Positions 24,526-34,799 of a stretch of DNA of 64,000 nt are shown here, piece by piece. Position numbers and translations under genes: made by a program. The notes beneath the pieces were generated by a model. The model did no database searches. It was given only the letters and a program-made list of their open reading frames with translations, and was not told where the DNA came from. Origin of the DNA: Prevotella sp. E13-17 (GTDB taxonomy: Bacteria > Bacteroidota > Bacteroidia > Bacteroidales > Bacteroidaceae); NCBI RefSeq assembly GCF_022024035.1, contig NZ_CP091787.1, positions 1,240,001 through 1,304,000 of the forward strand, in the 5' to 3' direction. Numbering within the stretch: the first letter of the stretch is position 1; each line of letters opens with the position of its first letter.

Positions 24526-25662
24526 TTAATTTTTTTTAATAGATATCCATTTGTAATATTCGGTAGCTCCCAGCAGGAAACAGCCCGTTCCATAGTCCTC
24601 AAAGTCTGGCTCGCGATCGAACGAAAGTGGCTGGCCATCAGCGGGCTCCTTGCCCGTGCCCTGCATCCATCCCAGGAATCCGTTCTTGTGAACTACCGAG
24701 GCAATTGCCTTCCAAGCATTGTGAGCTATTGCGGCATAGTCCTTTTCCTTTAGGTAGCCTTGTTGCATGCCCCAGCAGATGCCATAGAGAAAGAGGGCAG
24801 TGCCACTGGTTTCGGGCATGGCGTAGTTGGAAGAAACGAGACTGGGATTCCAGAAACCATCTTCGCGCTGGCATTTCTTCAGAGCCTTGCTCATGGCCAT
24901 AAAATCACGTTTCAGTTCCTTGTAAGCTTTGTCGCGAGGTGACAACTCATTCATCGAGCGCACTAAAGCGGCATAAACCCATCCGTTGCCACGGCTCCAA
25001 TAGCAGTCTTTGCCATCAGGCTCTTTATATGGGGGTACAAAATCGGCATCGCGCCACCACAGTCCGTCGCGCTTGTTATACAGACCACCGCCACATTCAT
25101 TGCGGCTCCAGCGATACATCTTCATGGCATGGTCTTTATAAGCCTTATTGCCAGTGATATGATACATTTGCATGTAGAGTGGCATAGCCATCTGAATGGC
25201 ATCTATCCATGTCCACCAACCGTATATACTGCCGTTTTTCTTATTGGCAGTCAGCATTTGGTGATCCAAGTTTTGGCGGGCAGGTAAGAGCATTTGCTCA
25301 TTCTTTGTGCTGAGATAGCGTATCAGGTAGGTCTGTGCACAACATTGGTCGTCGGCATCACAGGTGTTCACACCGTTGCGTGGCGTCCACTGATGGAATG
25401 TTGCCCAGCGGTCTGTGTAGTCCAAATAGCGCTGCTGTGGGTCCACTTCTTGTAGCGCCATCAGTCCCTCATAGTACACGGCACGTGTCCATAAGTGTGA
25501 TGGACGGAGCTTCCTGACGTTGGTAGGCAGGGTGGGGTCATCGTATTTCTCCATGAAATAGTCGTTGGCAAGGCGTGTCACGTTGAGCACCTCTTGTGCA
25601 TTCTGTGCGCTCATCATGATGGCCTGTGCTGTCAGCGTAAGTAGTAAAAAGAATCGTTTCAT
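24526..25662 (-). CDS. Glycoside hydrolase family 88/105 (unsaturated glucuronyl/rhamnogalacturonyl hydrolase)
   Basis: This 378-residue protein has a signal peptide and the (alpha/alpha)6 barrel of GH88/105: WTRAVYYEGLMAL, TWIDAIQMAMPLY, DADFVPP, WSRGNGWVYAAL and GTGCFLLGATEYYKW. Family knowledge: these remove the unsaturated uronic acid left by polysaccharide lyases during pectin or glycosaminoglycan breakdown. It stands alone with its own promoter, not in an obvious PUL. Substrate not decided. Confidence 0.9.
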   Translation of the reverse strand: MKRFFLLLTLTAQAIMMSAQNAQEVLNVTRLANDYFMEKYDDPTLPTNVRKLRPSHLWTRAVYYEGLMALQEVDPQQRYLDYTDRWATFHQWTPRNGVNTCDADDQCCAQTYLIRYLSTKNEQMLLPARQNLDHQMLTANKKNGSIYGWWTWIDAIQMAMPLYMQMYHITGNKAYKDHAMKMYRWSRNECGGGLYNKRDGLWWRDADFVPPYKEPDGKDCYWSRGNGWVYAALVRSMNELSPRDKAYKELKRDFMAMSKALKKCQREDGFWNPSLVSSNYAMPETSGTALFLYGICWGMQQGYLKEKDYAAIAHNAWKAIASVVHKNGFLGWMQGTGKEPADGQPLSFDREPDFEDYGTGCFLLGATEYYKWISIKKN

Positions 25663-25688
25663 CGTTTTGTAGAATTAATTTCATTGTG

Positions 25689-25696
25689 CAAAGATA
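25689..25696 (-). promoter_or_regulatory. Promoter -7 box of the GH88/105 gene
   Basis: TATCTTTG on the minus strand, 27 nt upstream of ATG 25662. Confidence 0.7.
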
Positions 25697-25739
25697 GCAA
25701 TTATTTTCTAAAAAGGCACGTTGTTTCCAAAAATAATAG

Positions 25740-25747
25740 TAACTTTG
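25740..25747 (+). promoter_or_regulatory. Promoter -7 box of aspS
   Basis: TAACTTTG, 31 nt before ATG 25779, back to back with the minus-strand box at 25689. Confidence 0.7.
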
Positions 25748-25778
25748 CAGACTGAAAGAAAAAACATAATTATAAAAA

Positions 25779-27542
25779 ATGTATAGAACAAATACTTGTG
25801 GTGAGCTTCGTCTCGCCAATGCCGGCCAACAAGTGACACTGGCCGGATGGGTTCAGCGCACACGTAAAATGGGCGGTATGACCTTTGTTGACCTGCGCGA
25901 CCGTTATGGTATCACTCAGCTGGTCTTCGACGAGTCAAAGGATGCTGACCTATGCGATCGTGCCAACAAGTTGGGTCGTGAATTTTGTATTCAGATTAAG
26001 GGACTGGTGAGCGAACGCCAATCAAAGAACCCCAAGATGCCTACAGGTGATGTGGAGATTCTTGTTTCTGAGCTGAACATCCTCAGCGAGAGTCTAACCC
26101 CGCCATTCACCATTGAAGACCAGACTGATGGCGGCGATGATATCCGCATGAAGTATCGCTATCTGGACTTGCGCCGTCAGGCCGTGCGCAAGAATCTGGA
26201 ACTGCGCCATAAGATGACCATCTTGATTCGCAACTTCCTTGATTCGCTTAACTTCATTGAGGTTGAGACACCTATCCTCATTGGTTCAACTCCAGAGGGC
26301 GCACGCGACTTCGTGGTGCCCAGCCGCATGAATCCCGGACAGTTCTATGCACTGCCCCAGAGCCCGCAGACATTGAAGCAGCTACTCATGGTCAGTGGCT
26401 TTGATCGTTATTTCCAAATTGCCAAGTGTTTCCGTGATGAAGACTTGCGCGCAGACCGTCAGCCCGAGTTCACACAGATTGACTGTGAAATGTCTTTCGT
26501 TGATCAGGAAGACGTGCTTGAGGTCTTCGAGAACCTGGCTCGCCATCTGTTCAAGGAGATTCGCGGCATTGAACTGCCACCTCTTCAGCGCATGACGTGG
26601 CACGAGGCTATGCGCCGTTTCGGTTCTGATAAGCCAGACCTCCGTTTTGGTATGGAGTTTGTTGAACTGATGGACGTGCTGAAGGGTACAGGCACATTCC
26701 CAGTGTTCAACGAGGCTAACTACATTGGAGGTATCTGTGTGCCTGGTGCAGCCGACTATACACGAAAGCAGTTGGATCAGTTGACCGACTTTGTAAAGCG
26801 TCCTCAGGTGGGTGCCAAAGGCTTGGTTTACGTGAAGTTTAATGCCGATGGCACAGTGAAGAGCTCAATTGATAAGTTCTATGAGCCAGAGGTATGGCAG
26901 AAGTTGAAAGAAGCTATGGGGGCCAAGGATGGTGATCTGGTGCTCATTCTCAGTGGCGACAACGCCAATAAGACCCGTGTTCAGTTGTGCACCTTGCGTT
27001 TGGAGATGGGCGACCGTCTTGGACTGCGCGACAAAGACAAGTTCGTATGTCTTTGGATTGTTGACTTCCCACTGTTTGAGTGGAGCGACGAGGAGCAGCG
27101 TCTCATGGCCACACACCATCCCTTCACGCTTCCCAATCCTGACGATATACCCTTGCTTGATACCGACCCTGCTAAAGTGCGTGCCGTGGCCTACGACTTT
27201 GTGTGCAACGGCGTAGAGGTAGGCGGTGGTTCACTGCGTATCCACGATGGTAAGTTGCAGGAGAAGATGTTCCAGATTCTGGGCTTTACTCCCGAGCGTG
27301 CTATGGCGCAGTTCGGCTTCTTGATCAATGCCTTCAAATATGGTGCTCCCCCTCATGCGGGTCTTGCCTTCGGTCTTGATCGCTTTGTCAGCCTAATGGC
27401 AGGTCTCGATAGTATTCGCGACTGTATCGCATTCCCCAAGAACAATTCAGGTCGCGATGTTATGCTCGATGCTCCTGGCGAACTTGACCCTAAGCAGTTG
27501 GAGGAACTGAACCTGAAAGTTGATATTCAGGAAAAGGAATAA
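25779..27542 (+). CDS. aspS: Aspartyl-tRNA synthetase
   Basis: The 587-residue class II synthetase has the OB-fold anticodon-binding start ([20 protein letters not shown]), motif 2 around [19 protein letters not shown], the bacterial GAD insertion (about 280-420) and motif 3 [13 protein letters not shown]. It charges tRNA-Asp. It is the bacterial long form. A terminator at 27572 separates it from the next gene. Confidence 0.96.
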   Translation: MYRTNTCGELRLANAGQQVTLAGWVQRTRKMGGMTFVDLRDRYGITQLVFDESKDADLCDRANKLGREFCIQIKGLVSERQSKNPKMPTGDVEILVSELNILSESLTPPFTIEDQTDGGDDIRMKYRYLDLRRQAVRKNLELRHKMTILIRNFLDSLNFIEVETPILIGSTPEGARDFVVPSRMNPGQFYALPQSPQTLKQLLMVSGFDRYFQIAKCFRDEDLRADRQPEFTQIDCEMSFVDQEDVLEVFENLARHLFKEIRGIELPPLQRMTWHEAMRRFGSDKPDLRFGMEFVELMDVLKGTGTFPVFNEANYIGGICVPGAADYTRKQLDQLTDFVKRPQVGAKGLVYVKFNADGTVKSSIDKFYEPEVWQKLKEAMGAKDGDLVLILSGDNANKTRVQLCTLRLEMGDRLGLRDKDKFVCLWIVDFPLFEWSDEEQRLMATHHPFTLPNPDDIPLLDTDPAKVRAVAYDFVCNGVEVGGGSLRIHDGKLQEKMFQILGFTPERAMAQFGFLINAFKYGAPPHAGLAFGLDRFVSLMAGLDSIRDCIAFPKNNSGRDVMLDAPGELDPKQLEELNLKVDIQEKE

Positions 27543-27571
27543 GTAGAAATAGTTTTATTATCAATAAGTTG

Positions 27572-27606
27572 AAAGGCGCAGATGACAAAAAATCTGCGTC
27601 TTTCTT
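27572..27606 (+). terminator. Rho-independent terminator after aspS
   Basis: AAAGGCGCAGAT (27572-27583) pairs with ATCTGCGTCTTT (27592-27603) with one G-T pair and an A-rich loop. Confidence 0.85.
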
Positions 27607-27679
27607 GATATTGGTCAAGAAAGTTTAAATCAATATTAAAATCTGCTAAATATAGTAGAGTGACTTTAAGAAATAATAG

Positions 27680-27687
27680 TATTTTTG
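27680..27687 (+). promoter_or_regulatory. Promoter -7 box of the winged-helix gene
   Basis: TATTTTTG, 50 nt before ATG 27738. Confidence 0.7.
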
Positions 27688-27737
27688 CATCAGAATTGAA
27701 TAGAATTCAATATCAATAGTATTAATTTTTAAGTATT

Positions 27738-28043
27738 ATGGCAGAAAAGAAAGCTACAACTAAGAAGGCTGCTACTGAGACAAAAGTTGCTGCAGCCAAG
27801 AAAGCTACCACGACCAAGAAAACTACGACCAAGAAGGCTACTGTTGCAGTAAATGCAGAGAACATCGGTTTCAAGGCAGGTGATGTCTATCAGGCACTCG
27901 CTGCTGCAGAAAAAGCTCTCTCTGTAAGTGAGATTGCAAAGGCTGCAAAAATTTCGGAAGAAGAGACCCTGCTGGGTCTTGGCTGGCTCTTCAAAGAGGG
28001 CAAGCTGCAGAATGCAGATGAGAACAAAGTTGTTCTGGCTTAA
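27738..28043 (+). CDS. Winged-helix protein (DUF2582-like) with histone H1-like Lys/Ala/Thr tail
   Basis: The 101-residue protein has two parts. Residues 1-40 are almost wholly Lys, Ala, Thr with repeats of TTKK (AAKKATTTKKTTTKKATVAV), a basic tail like that of histone H1 or bacterial Hc1. Residues 42-101 are a winged-helix-like DUF2582 domain (FKAGDVYQALAAAEKALSVS, ISEEETLLGLGWLFKEGKL). The combination suggests a nucleoid protein or DNA-binding regulator. The winged-helix part alone is common in Bacteroidales. Confidence 0.75.
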   Translation: MAEKKATTKKAATETKVAAAKKATTTKKTTTKKATVAVNAENIGFKAGDVYQALAAAEKALSVSEIAKAAKISEEETLLGLGWLFKEGKLQNADENKVVLA

Positions 28044-28118
28044 TTCAGACAGAACAATAACTAATAAAGCAATAACCAATAGCCACTATGGATATTGGTT
28101 ATTGTTTTGTGTGTAGAT

Positions 28119-28466
28119 ATGAGTTACGATCAACAGATATTGCATATTCTATCGGAAGTGGGAGAACGGGGTATCAGCGTCTCGTTGCTTGCCAAGCATG
28201 TGTATAACATGAGTTCAACGCTCTTCTCCCAGCCTGACTTACAGGAGGTACACCAGTACGTGCAGCAATACTTGTTGAGAAATTCTAAATCGCCCCAGTC
28301 GTTGATAGAGAGCACAGGCCGTAGGGGGTATTACAGGTTGAACACGCAGAACAACGCAGATGCTCGTCAGTTGATGCTGGATTTTGCCGAAGAAACACCT
28401 GCGATAGAAGAACAAGAAGACGAGAAACCCAGTCAGGATCTCTCGCTTAGCTTGTTTGACTTTTGA
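28119..28466 (+). CDS. Conserved hypothetical protein
   Basis: From ATG 28119 (MSYDQQILHILSEVGER) the product is 115 residues: a wHTH-like start (GISVSLLAKHVYNM), a middle RGYYRLN, then an acidic tail ([11 protein letters not shown]). It may be a DNA-binding protein specific to Bacteroidales; function unknown. It overlaps the convergent glycosyltransferase gene by 34 nt at its 3' end. Confidence 0.65.
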   Translation: MSYDQQILHILSEVGERGISVSLLAKHVYNMSSTLFSQPDLQEVHQYVQQYLLRNSKSPQSLIESTGRRGYYRLNTQNNADARQLMLDFAEETPAIEEQEDEKPSQDLSLSLFDF

Positions 28467-29569
28467 AAAACATCCTGATATAGTTGCAGCAATTGTTCTG
28501 CCGTCTTTTTCCATGAGAACAGTTGCGCACGTTTCAGTCCAATCTCTTTTTGTTGCTGGTAGTAGGCATCGTCGGTTTCCAGTTTGATGAGCTTGTCGGC
28601 AATTTCGTCGGTCTTTTCAGGGTTCACCAGAATGGCATTAGGCCCCCCAATCTCAGGCATCGACGACGTATTGCTGGTGATGACAGGTGTACCGCAAGCC
28701 ATTGCTTCGAGAAGCGGAATGCCAAAGCTTTCGCGGAGTGAGGTGTAGAGAAAGGCAAAAGCGTTATTATATATAGATGGTAGGTCGGCGTTTGGAATAT
28801 AGCCCGGCATCATGATTTTCTCACGAATATTCTCAATGTGGTTGCGCGTGATGATACCATCAAGGTAATCTCTATCCAGGTCAGCCATCAGCAAAGGCCG
28901 TTTCACATCTGATCGTTCCAGATATTTTGAGTAGGCTACCAGTGTACGCTCCGTGTTCTTCTTGGGGTCGGTGTTGCCGAGAAAAAATAAGAAGCCCTTT
29001 TCCAATCCCCCTATTGGTGGCGGGGAACTAAGTGGTTTGAACCATTCGTTGTAGCCGTTGTATATCATTGCCATCCGTTCCTCTTCGATATTGAGTTTAC
29101 GGATGATGTTGTCTTTCTCAAAGTTCGAGACGGTGATGATACGCTGACATTTGTCAAGGATGTGCGGCACTACCAATCTCCGATACATCCACCCCATGTT
29201 CTGGTAGAGCGACTTGTTGCTCTTGTCGCGAGGTTCCAGAAATATGATGTCGTGAAGTGTCAGCACCAAAGGAACATCACATAAAATAGGTGCAGTATTG
29301 CTGGTGCAGTGGAGCAAATCAATTTGTGCTTTCTTGGCAGCGCGGGGCAGTGCCACCTGTTCCCAAAGCGGGTAGGAGGGCATGTTGATTTCAACGATGT
29401 GAACATTTGTTGAGTCTTCTATGCAACGGTCGGGACCAGGCTTCACGAAAACGAAATACTCGTTCTCGTGATCCATCTGCTGCAGTTGCAGAATCTCCTG
29501 CAGCACCACATAGTCCATGCCGTGCTTGTTTTTGCGAAAGATGCGCTGTGCTTCGATGCCTATTCTCAT
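28433..29569 (-). CDS. Glycosyltransferase family 4
   Basis: This 378-residue GT-B enzyme has the GT4 C-terminal domain with EX7E signature [17 protein letters not shown] and nucleotide-sugar region ([14 protein letters not shown]). The N-terminal acceptor domain starts [20 protein letters not shown]. Likely adds a hexose to a surface polysaccharide. The start codon overlaps the stop of the acyltransferase gene by 4 nt (ATGA), indicating one transcript 31300 to 28433. Confidence 0.88.
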   Translation of the reverse strand: MRIGIEAQRIFRKNKHGMDYVVLQEILQLQQMDHENEYFVFVKPGPDRCIEDSTNVHIVEINMPSYPLWEQVALPRAAKKAQIDLLHCTSNTAPILCDVPLVLTLHDIIFLEPRDKSNKSLYQNMGWMYRRLVVPHILDKCQRIITVSNFEKDNIIRKLNIEEERMAMIYNGYNEWFKPLSSPPPIGGLEKGFLFFLGNTDPKKNTERTLVAYSKYLERSDVKRPLLMADLDRDYLDGIITRNHIENIREKIMMPGYIPNADLPSIYNNAFAFLYTSLRESFGIPLLEAMACGTPVITSNTSSMPEIGGPNAILVNPEKTDEIADKLIKLETDDAYYQQQKEIGLKRAQLFSWKKTAEQLLQLYQDVFQKSNKLSERS

Positions 29570-30168
29570 AACGACTTGATGATTTTAGCTGGAACACCAC
29601 CGACCAGTGACTTTTCTGGCACATCCTGTGTGACCACGGCACCAGCTGCCACCACGGCATGTCTTCCAATGGTAACGCCAGGCAGTATGACAGCATTGGC
29701 ACCAATCCACACGTCGTCGCCAATGACTATGGGCTTGGTTGTGATGCCCTGTTCGTCGATGCGCTTGGTTGTGTCGGTAAAGTTATGATTCAGTGCGGTC
29801 ACCGTGATGCCTTGTGCCAAGTTCACATGGTCGCCAATGGTTACTGGGCCTATAATCGTATTGTGAAGCCCAATACGAGTATGCTTGCCAATAATCACGT
29901 CGCCTACAGCATTGTTGATGCACGAGAACGACTCGATAACGCTATGATGACCCAGTGAGAAACAACGGTATGGAGGCGTGTCCATACGTACGCTGAGGTA
30001 GATCTTGGACCCTCTGCCCCGATGCTGGTAAAACGGTGCCAGCATGCGGATATACCATCGTGGCCGGGCATCACGCTGATTCATAATCAGCCAGTCCAAC
30101 AGTCGCTTTATCTTGGGATTTCCTTTTAGCTGCGTTCTCAGTGATTCTTTGTCCATAGCGTTATTCAT
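29566..30168 (-). CDS. Hexapeptide-repeat O-acetyltransferase (left-handed beta-helix)
   Basis: The 200-residue protein has an N-terminal helical part and a hexapeptide-repeat beta-helix from about 85 ([19 protein letters not shown]) to the end ([20 protein letters not shown]), the WcaF/maltose acetyltransferase type. It would O-acetylate a sugar of the surface glycan from acetyl-CoA. It overlaps the upstream GT4 gene by 8 nt, or starts at 30156 without overlap. Confidence 0.85.
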   Translation of the reverse strand: MNNAMDKESLRTQLKGNPKIKRLLDWLIMNQRDARPRWYIRMLAPFYQHRGRGSKIYLSVRMDTPPYRCFSLGHHSVIESFSCINNAVGDVIIGKHTRIGLHNTIIGPVTIGDHVNLAQGITVTALNHNFTDTTKRIDEQGITTKPIVIGDDVWIGANAVILPGVTIGRHAVVAAGAVVTQDVPEKSLVGGVPAKIIKSL

Positions 30169-31300
30169 TTATCAAGTTTTGCCATTGTGCAGCAATCGCT
30201 TTGATGTCGAATCTGCATGCAATAGCCATTGCCTCTTTTGATTTCTGGCTCCAGTCAATCGCAGTAGCCTGTTGCAGACAGCGTGCCAAATCAGCGACAT
30301 CACCATTCTTAAAGTAAAGTCCGAAGCCATCCATGATTTCTTTGCTCACATTCAAGTCTGACGATACAATAGGCAGACCATGTGCCATTGCTTCTATCAA
30401 AACTAAAGGAAGCCCCTCCCAGCGTGAACTTAGTACATAGACCTGCGCTTCGGAATAATACGTCTGAATATGATCTGTGAATGGATGTATGGTGATTCTG
30501 TCTTCTAAATGGTTTTGAGCAATCAGACTTCTGTATGATTGCTCCTCGTCACCTTCGCCCACAATGTCGAGCGTCCACTCGCTGTTTTTCTTTGCAAACA
30601 GGGCAAAAGCCTGAATTAACAAGTCGAATCCCTTGTGCAGTGGCGAGAAACGTCCCACGGCTAGGAACTTCTTGGATGTCCCCTTTGAAGGTTCTCCAGG
30701 AATGAGCGTCAATGGGTTGTAGATAACCTTCGTGGGGATATGATATGCCTTTGCGTCATGTTGACAGAGCACCACCGTCTCATCAAGCTTGTATAGTTGC
30801 CATTCATAATGCTTTCTTAGTTCCGGGCCAAGATAGCGAGAAGCCTCTCCAAATAGCGCCTCATACGAATTGTGTATCCATCCAATCAATTTCGTACCAT
30901 TCAATTGCTTCCTGCATGCTGCCAAGCGCACGGCCAATGGCGCATGCACCCCTATGATGACATCATAATGTCCCTGCTGCAGCTCCTTTGCCAGAGCTTT
31001 CCTCTTCTCTGCAGGAAAAGAACTGTGAGCATAAAGCGCAGAGGTGAATTTGTTTTGTGGCAGGAACTTACGATACAAATAGCTATATGCCTTGCAGAGC
31101 GGTAGCTTCCATTGTGGCGTGTCTGGATAAGCAAAATGATGAATGGTCAACATGTCATCCTTCCTGATCAGTGGAGGCTGGTCAAGTGTCACAATGGTCA
31201 CGTCAAAGTCTTTTGCCAATTCCTCAGCAATTACCCTTGTCACTCGTTGCACGCCGCCAACAGTGAATATCGAGTCTACTAAAAAGCAGATATGTTTCAT
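30161..31300 (-). CDS. Glycosyltransferase family 4
   Basis: GT-B enzyme with C-terminal signature [19 protein letters not shown] and N-terminal [20 protein letters not shown]. The ATG at 31300 is chosen (379 residues) because an upstream in-frame ATG at 31312 lies inside the -7 box at 31310-31317. First gene of a three-gene operon with the acetyltransferase and the next GT4. Confidence 0.88.
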   Translation of the reverse strand: MKHICFLVDSIFTVGGVQRVTRVIAEELAKDFDVTIVTLDQPPLIRKDDMLTIHHFAYPDTPQWKLPLCKAYSYLYRKFLPQNKFTSALYAHSSFPAEKRKALAKELQQGHYDVIIGVHAPLAVRLAACRKQLNGTKLIGWIHNSYEALFGEASRYLGPELRKHYEWQLYKLDETVVLCQHDAKAYHIPTKVIYNPLTLIPGEPSKGTSKKFLAVGRFSPLHKGFDLLIQAFALFAKKNSEWTLDIVGEGDEEQSYRSLIAQNHLEDRITIHPFTDHIQTYYSEAQVYVLSSRWEGLPLVLIEAMAHGLPIVSSDLNVSKEIMDGFGLYFKNGDVADLARCLQQATAIDWSQKSKEAMAIACRFDIKAIAAQWQNLINE

Positions 31301-31309
31301 ATTCGTTCG

Positions 31310-31317
31310 CAAAAATA
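31310..31317 (-). promoter_or_regulatory. Promoter -7 box, GT4-acetyltransferase-GT4 operon
   Basis: TATTTTTG on the minus strand, 9 nt upstream of ATG 31300; the transcript would be nearly leaderless. Confidence 0.7.
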
Positions 31318-31350
31318 CAAAAAATAATTGATGGTTTCAAATAAAATCCG

Positions 31351-31358
31351 TATATTTG
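31351..31358 (+). promoter_or_regulatory. Promoter of the plus-strand GT4 gene
   Basis: TATATTTG with TTG at 31328-31330 (20-nt spacer), 22 nt before ATG 31381, back to back with the minus promoter. Confidence 0.75.
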
Positions 31359-31380
31359 CACAATAATCGGTAATCATTCG

Positions 31381-32547
31381 ATGAATAATAAAAGAAAGTT
31401 AGCATTCCTTTGCAATAATATGAGGTCACTTAACGGAGTGGAACGTGTTCTCTCCCAACGACTAAGCCTTCTGGCAGAAGATGCTAATTATGAGGTTTAC
31501 TTGATTACGTGCAATCAGTATGGTGCCCCTTTTTCTTTTTCGATTTCCGAAAAAGTACATCATATTGACTTGTCAACAAGATTTCTTCTTCGTTGTTCTT
31601 ATCGAGGAATATATCAGTACATAGATCGTTTTTTCAGTAAAAGAAAGTATATTAAAGCCATTCGCCAATGTCTGGAATCCCTTTCGCCAGACGTCATTAC
31701 ATGCGTTGATATGCACCTTGCTGACTTGAAAGCGGTGTTATCTATTAACACAAATGCCGTTAAGGTGGTTGAATGTCATGGTGGGCTTTCTGCTTATGTT
31801 GCTGATTTGGAGAAAATAAGAAATTCATATAAGCGTAAGAAAGAACGAATTGTAAAAGATAAACTGATCCGTTCTATTCGTAAATTCGACAAGGTCATTG
31901 TCATGTCGGAGGCCGAAAGAGCAGAATGGAAGATGGATGATAAGGTGGTATATATTCCGAATATGCTACCTTCTTATCCTGCAGACGAAAAAGATGCTTC
32001 TGCAACATATCATCGCGTGATTAGTGTGGGGCGATATGCCTATCAGAAAGGGTATGACATGCTGCTCGAATCGTGGCGTATGGTAGAAAAACAACATCCC
32101 GAATGGACCTTGCATATCTACGGAAGCCATGATGGCGATGCAGGTGATTTCGAGCAGTTGCAGTCTATGATAGACAGGTTGCGTATAAAGAATGCCTTCC
32201 TTCATCATGCAACTGCAGATGTGTATGCTTGTTATAAGAAGAGTGATTTTTATGTGATGTCATCGCGCTTCGAGTCTTTCGGATTAGTTTTGATAGAGGC
32301 GATGTCCTGTGGGTTACCTGTTGTTTCCTTCGATTGCAAGTATGGTCCTAAATCTATTATCAAGGATGGAAAAACGGGAATTCTTGTGCCTCAAGATGAT
32401 ACCGAAAGTTTAGCTGCGGCTATGTGTAAAATGATTGACGAGACAAAGGAACGTAAGCGAATGTCTATCAATGCTCGAGATGAGGCTGCACACTATCTTC
32501 CTGATTGCATCATGCCTCTTTGGCATGCCTTCTACCAATCTCTTTGA
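31381..32547 (+). CDS. Glycosyltransferase family 4
   Basis: The 388-residue enzyme begins LAFLCNNMRSLNGVERVLSQ and has VGRYAYQKGYDMLLESW and SRFESFGLVLIEAMSCGLP (GT4 EX7E motif). It resembles the C-terminal half of the two-domain enzyme on the opposite strand (32510-34798), to which it is probably related by duplication. The last 38 nt overlap that convergent gene. Confidence 0.88.
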   Translation: MNNKRKLAFLCNNMRSLNGVERVLSQRLSLLAEDANYEVYLITCNQYGAPFSFSISEKVHHIDLSTRFLLRCSYRGIYQYIDRFFSKRKYIKAIRQCLESLSPDVITCVDMHLADLKAVLSINTNAVKVVECHGGLSAYVADLEKIRNSYKRKKERIVKDKLIRSIRKFDKVIVMSEAERAEWKMDDKVVYIPNMLPSYPADEKDASATYHRVISVGRYAYQKGYDMLLESWRMVEKQHPEWTLHIYGSHDGDAGDFEQLQSMIDRLRIKNAFLHHATADVYACYKKSDFYVMSSRFESFGLVLIEAMSCGLPVVSFDCKYGPKSIIKDGKTGILVPQDDTESLAAAMCKMIDETKERKRMSINARDEAAHYLPDCIMPLWHAFYQSL

Positions 32548-34798
32548 AAAGCAAATCCCACAGCTCTATGACACTCTCAAGTGAGAAACGTTGACTGCTT
32601 GAGGCAGCCTTTTGTCCTAACTCTGCTCTTAGCGCTTCATTTTCGATAAGACGACAAATGCCATTGGCCAATTCCTCGGTGTTTCCATTTTCGCATAAGA
32701 TACCATCAACTCCAGAGTGAATAAGGTCTTTCGGTCCGCATGGACAAGAGAATGCTACCGAAGGAAGGCCTGTTGCCATTGCTTCCATCAGTACCAGGGG
32801 CAGACCTTCAAAACGCGAGCTAAGAACAAAGATTGAACTGTTCAGGTATTTCTCCTGAATCATATTAACTGGGCCGTTGCATTTGACAACAGCTTGAAGT
32901 CCCAGTGCATCGGCCTGTTGTTGATACAGCTCTTTGTCTCCTCCGCCGTAAATATCCAATTTCCAGTCTGGATGTTTCTCGTGCACCATCTTCCATGCGG
33001 CAATCAGCAGGTCGAATCCTTTCTGATAGGTGTATCTTCCAACAGCAATAGCCGTTTTCTGTGTATAGTCAGGCGTCCCCACACTTTGAATGGTTATGGG
33101 ATTAGGAATCACCAGAAGGTTGTGGAGTCCTTTCCAATTTGAAGCGTCTTCTTGGGTCAGTACGACGAAACGGTCAAGTCGCTTCACCTTTTTATCCAGT
33201 TGTGCCATCCACCTGTTGGTAATCATTCGGTTGGCGAAGGCTGGCAGAAATCCAAAGTTGGCTTCCCTGTACTTATAGCGTCCAAAATGAATCTCGCCCA
33301 CTTTTGCACTGCCATCCTTTAGGTCGCACAAGAAATTGATTTCTCTGCGCAGCAGTGAGATGGTGATATCCGGTTGCAATCTGTTGAGCACCAACTCCAG
33401 TCTGTGCTTGTATTCCTTCATTTTTTTGCGGTAGAGGTATAAGCGTTTCCAAATGGGGTACTGCCACAGATTGTCGATATTGATATCCAACTGAATGATG
33501 TTGACTTTCTCCGATAAGGGGAAATAGGGTTTTGTGCCTTTGTCGTCAGTAATAATGATATTAACATCGTAGCCCAGTCGCTCTGCCAATTCATTTGCTT
33601 TGGTTGTCAACACCCGTTCCATACCACCAGAGTGGTCAAGTGATGGGATGCAGTATGCTAGACGTAAGTTTTTGGAGTTTCTCTCTTGGTGATAAATAGC
33701 ATCCACAACTCGTTTCATCTGGTTCTCCCACGACAGATGCTCAATGGAGGTTCTGATGTCTTGTGGCGAGACGGATAGATGGCGGTAGAAATCAATCAGC
33801 GCTTCTATGTCGATTGCGCTTTCGTCGGCAGGCATTTTCAGTACGTATGGTCGCTTGTCGAAATCCGTATCTGTTTCTGAATAGACAAACGGAATACCTC
33901 GTGCTGCATACTCGCGATTCTTCAGGGTTTTGATGTCGTCGATGCCCACGCGGTGGCGCCCCAGACTACCAATGCCAAAGTCGCACATGTCGAACACCTC
34001 GTCCAATTCTGCTCCATGCTTTTTGCCATGAAGGATGACGTAAGGCTCCAAATGGTTGTCCTGAATAAGCTGCGTGATCTCTTCCTTTTCAATTGGTGAA
34101 AAGAAATAGCCCACAAGGTGAAAGTAAACCTTAACTTTACGGGGTGTAAAGTAGTAGTTTGCTAACCCTTTGAGCACTCTGTCGAATCCGTGCCAGCGAT
34201 GTATCTCGGCCACACCAATCATGTGTATCTCATCGTCGGGATGAATGGCTTTATGTTTGAGTCTTACGGATTTAAAATCTATGCCATTGGAAATCTTGAC
34301 AGTCTGTTGCCCGAAGATGAAGTCCTCTTCAGCAAATGTCACGATGGCATCCAGTTTCTTGGCAAACTGATGTCTGAATAGCTTGTCTTGAATCAGTTGG
34401 CGACGCATCGACTTGTTGAAGTATTCCTGGTCGTAGGGGTAGGTAGGAATCTCCATCACGACCCTCATGCCGGCTTTCTTCATGCGCTTCACCATGCGGA
34501 TGGTAAAAGGGTTGGCATTATGATTAGAACGGATATACACGAACTCAATGCCCTCTTTAACGGCATAGTCCACAATGGAGTCAAACTCAATGCGTTTCAG
34601 TATCTTTCCCTTGATGCCATTGCCATAGTCCACGATGACTTGATTGTCCACTATACGGCATTTGTGGTCAGTCTCGTCCATATAGCAGAGGTGTGCCTCG
34701 TGCCCATTGGCCCTGAAGGCTTCCAACTGATAGGTGATCTTCTTGCTGATACCGTTGTTGGGGTCAAATCCGTGGAATATGAGGAAAAGAACCTTCAT
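32510..34798 (-). CDS. Two-domain fused glycosyltransferase (GT4-GT4)
   Basis: The 762-residue protein is a tandem fusion. Residues 1-370 form one GT-B enzyme (VLFLIFHGFDPNNGISKKIT; HRWHGFDRVLKGL; GSLGRHRVGIDDIKTLKNRE). About 374-762 form a second (LAYCIPSLDHSGGMERVL; GRYTYQKGFDLLIAAWKMV; SRFEGLPLVLMEAMATGLP). The second half has a clear EX7E motif; the first lacks a canonical one and may be a different or weaker enzyme. Two linkages by one polypeptide are plausible. A TTTAC...GTAAA palindrome lies within the coding sequence at 34135-34151. Confidence 0.85.
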   Translation of the reverse strand: MKVLFLIFHGFDPNNGISKKITYQLEAFRANGHEAHLCYMDETDHKCRIVDNQVIVDYGNGIKGKILKRIEFDSIVDYAVKEGIEFVYIRSNHNANPFTIRMVKRMKKAGMRVVMEIPTYPYDQEYFNKSMRRQLIQDKLFRHQFAKKLDAIVTFAEEDFIFGQQTVKISNGIDFKSVRLKHKAIHPDDEIHMIGVAEIHRWHGFDRVLKGLANYYFTPRKVKVYFHLVGYFFSPIEKEEITQLIQDNHLEPYVILHGKKHGAELDEVFDMCDFGIGSLGRHRVGIDDIKTLKNREYAARGIPFVYSETDTDFDKRPYVLKMPADESAIDIEALIDFYRHLSVSPQDIRTSIEHLSWENQMKRVVDAIYHQERNSKNLRLAYCIPSLDHSGGMERVLTTKANELAERLGYDVNIIITDDKGTKPYFPLSEKVNIIQLDINIDNLWQYPIWKRLYLYRKKMKEYKHRLELVLNRLQPDITISLLRREINFLCDLKDGSAKVGEIHFGRYKYREANFGFLPAFANRMITNRWMAQLDKKVKRLDRFVVLTQEDASNWKGLHNLLVIPNPITIQSVGTPDYTQKTAIAVGRYTYQKGFDLLIAAWKMVHEKHPDWKLDIYGGGDKELYQQQADALGLQAVVKCNGPVNMIQEKYLNSSIFVLSSRFEGLPLVLMEAMATGLPSVAFSCPCGPKDLIHSGVDGILCENGNTEELANGICRLIENEALRAELGQKAASSSQRFSLESVIELWDLLFKEIGRRHAKEA
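34135..34158. repeat. CTTTAC-GTAAAG palindrome inside a coding region
   Basis: CTTTAC (34135-34140), GGGGT, GTAAAG (34146-34151) then TAGTAGT, related to the array at 3894-4041 (GGTGTAAAGTACTACTT). It encodes part of YYFTPRKVKV in the GT4-GT4 enzyme. Confidence 0.7.
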
Positions 34799-34799
34799 C

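Noticed and set aside
30161..31312. ATG at 31312 as GT4 start
   Set aside because: It lies inside the TATTTTTG promoter; ATG 31300 gives the same conserved N-terminus.
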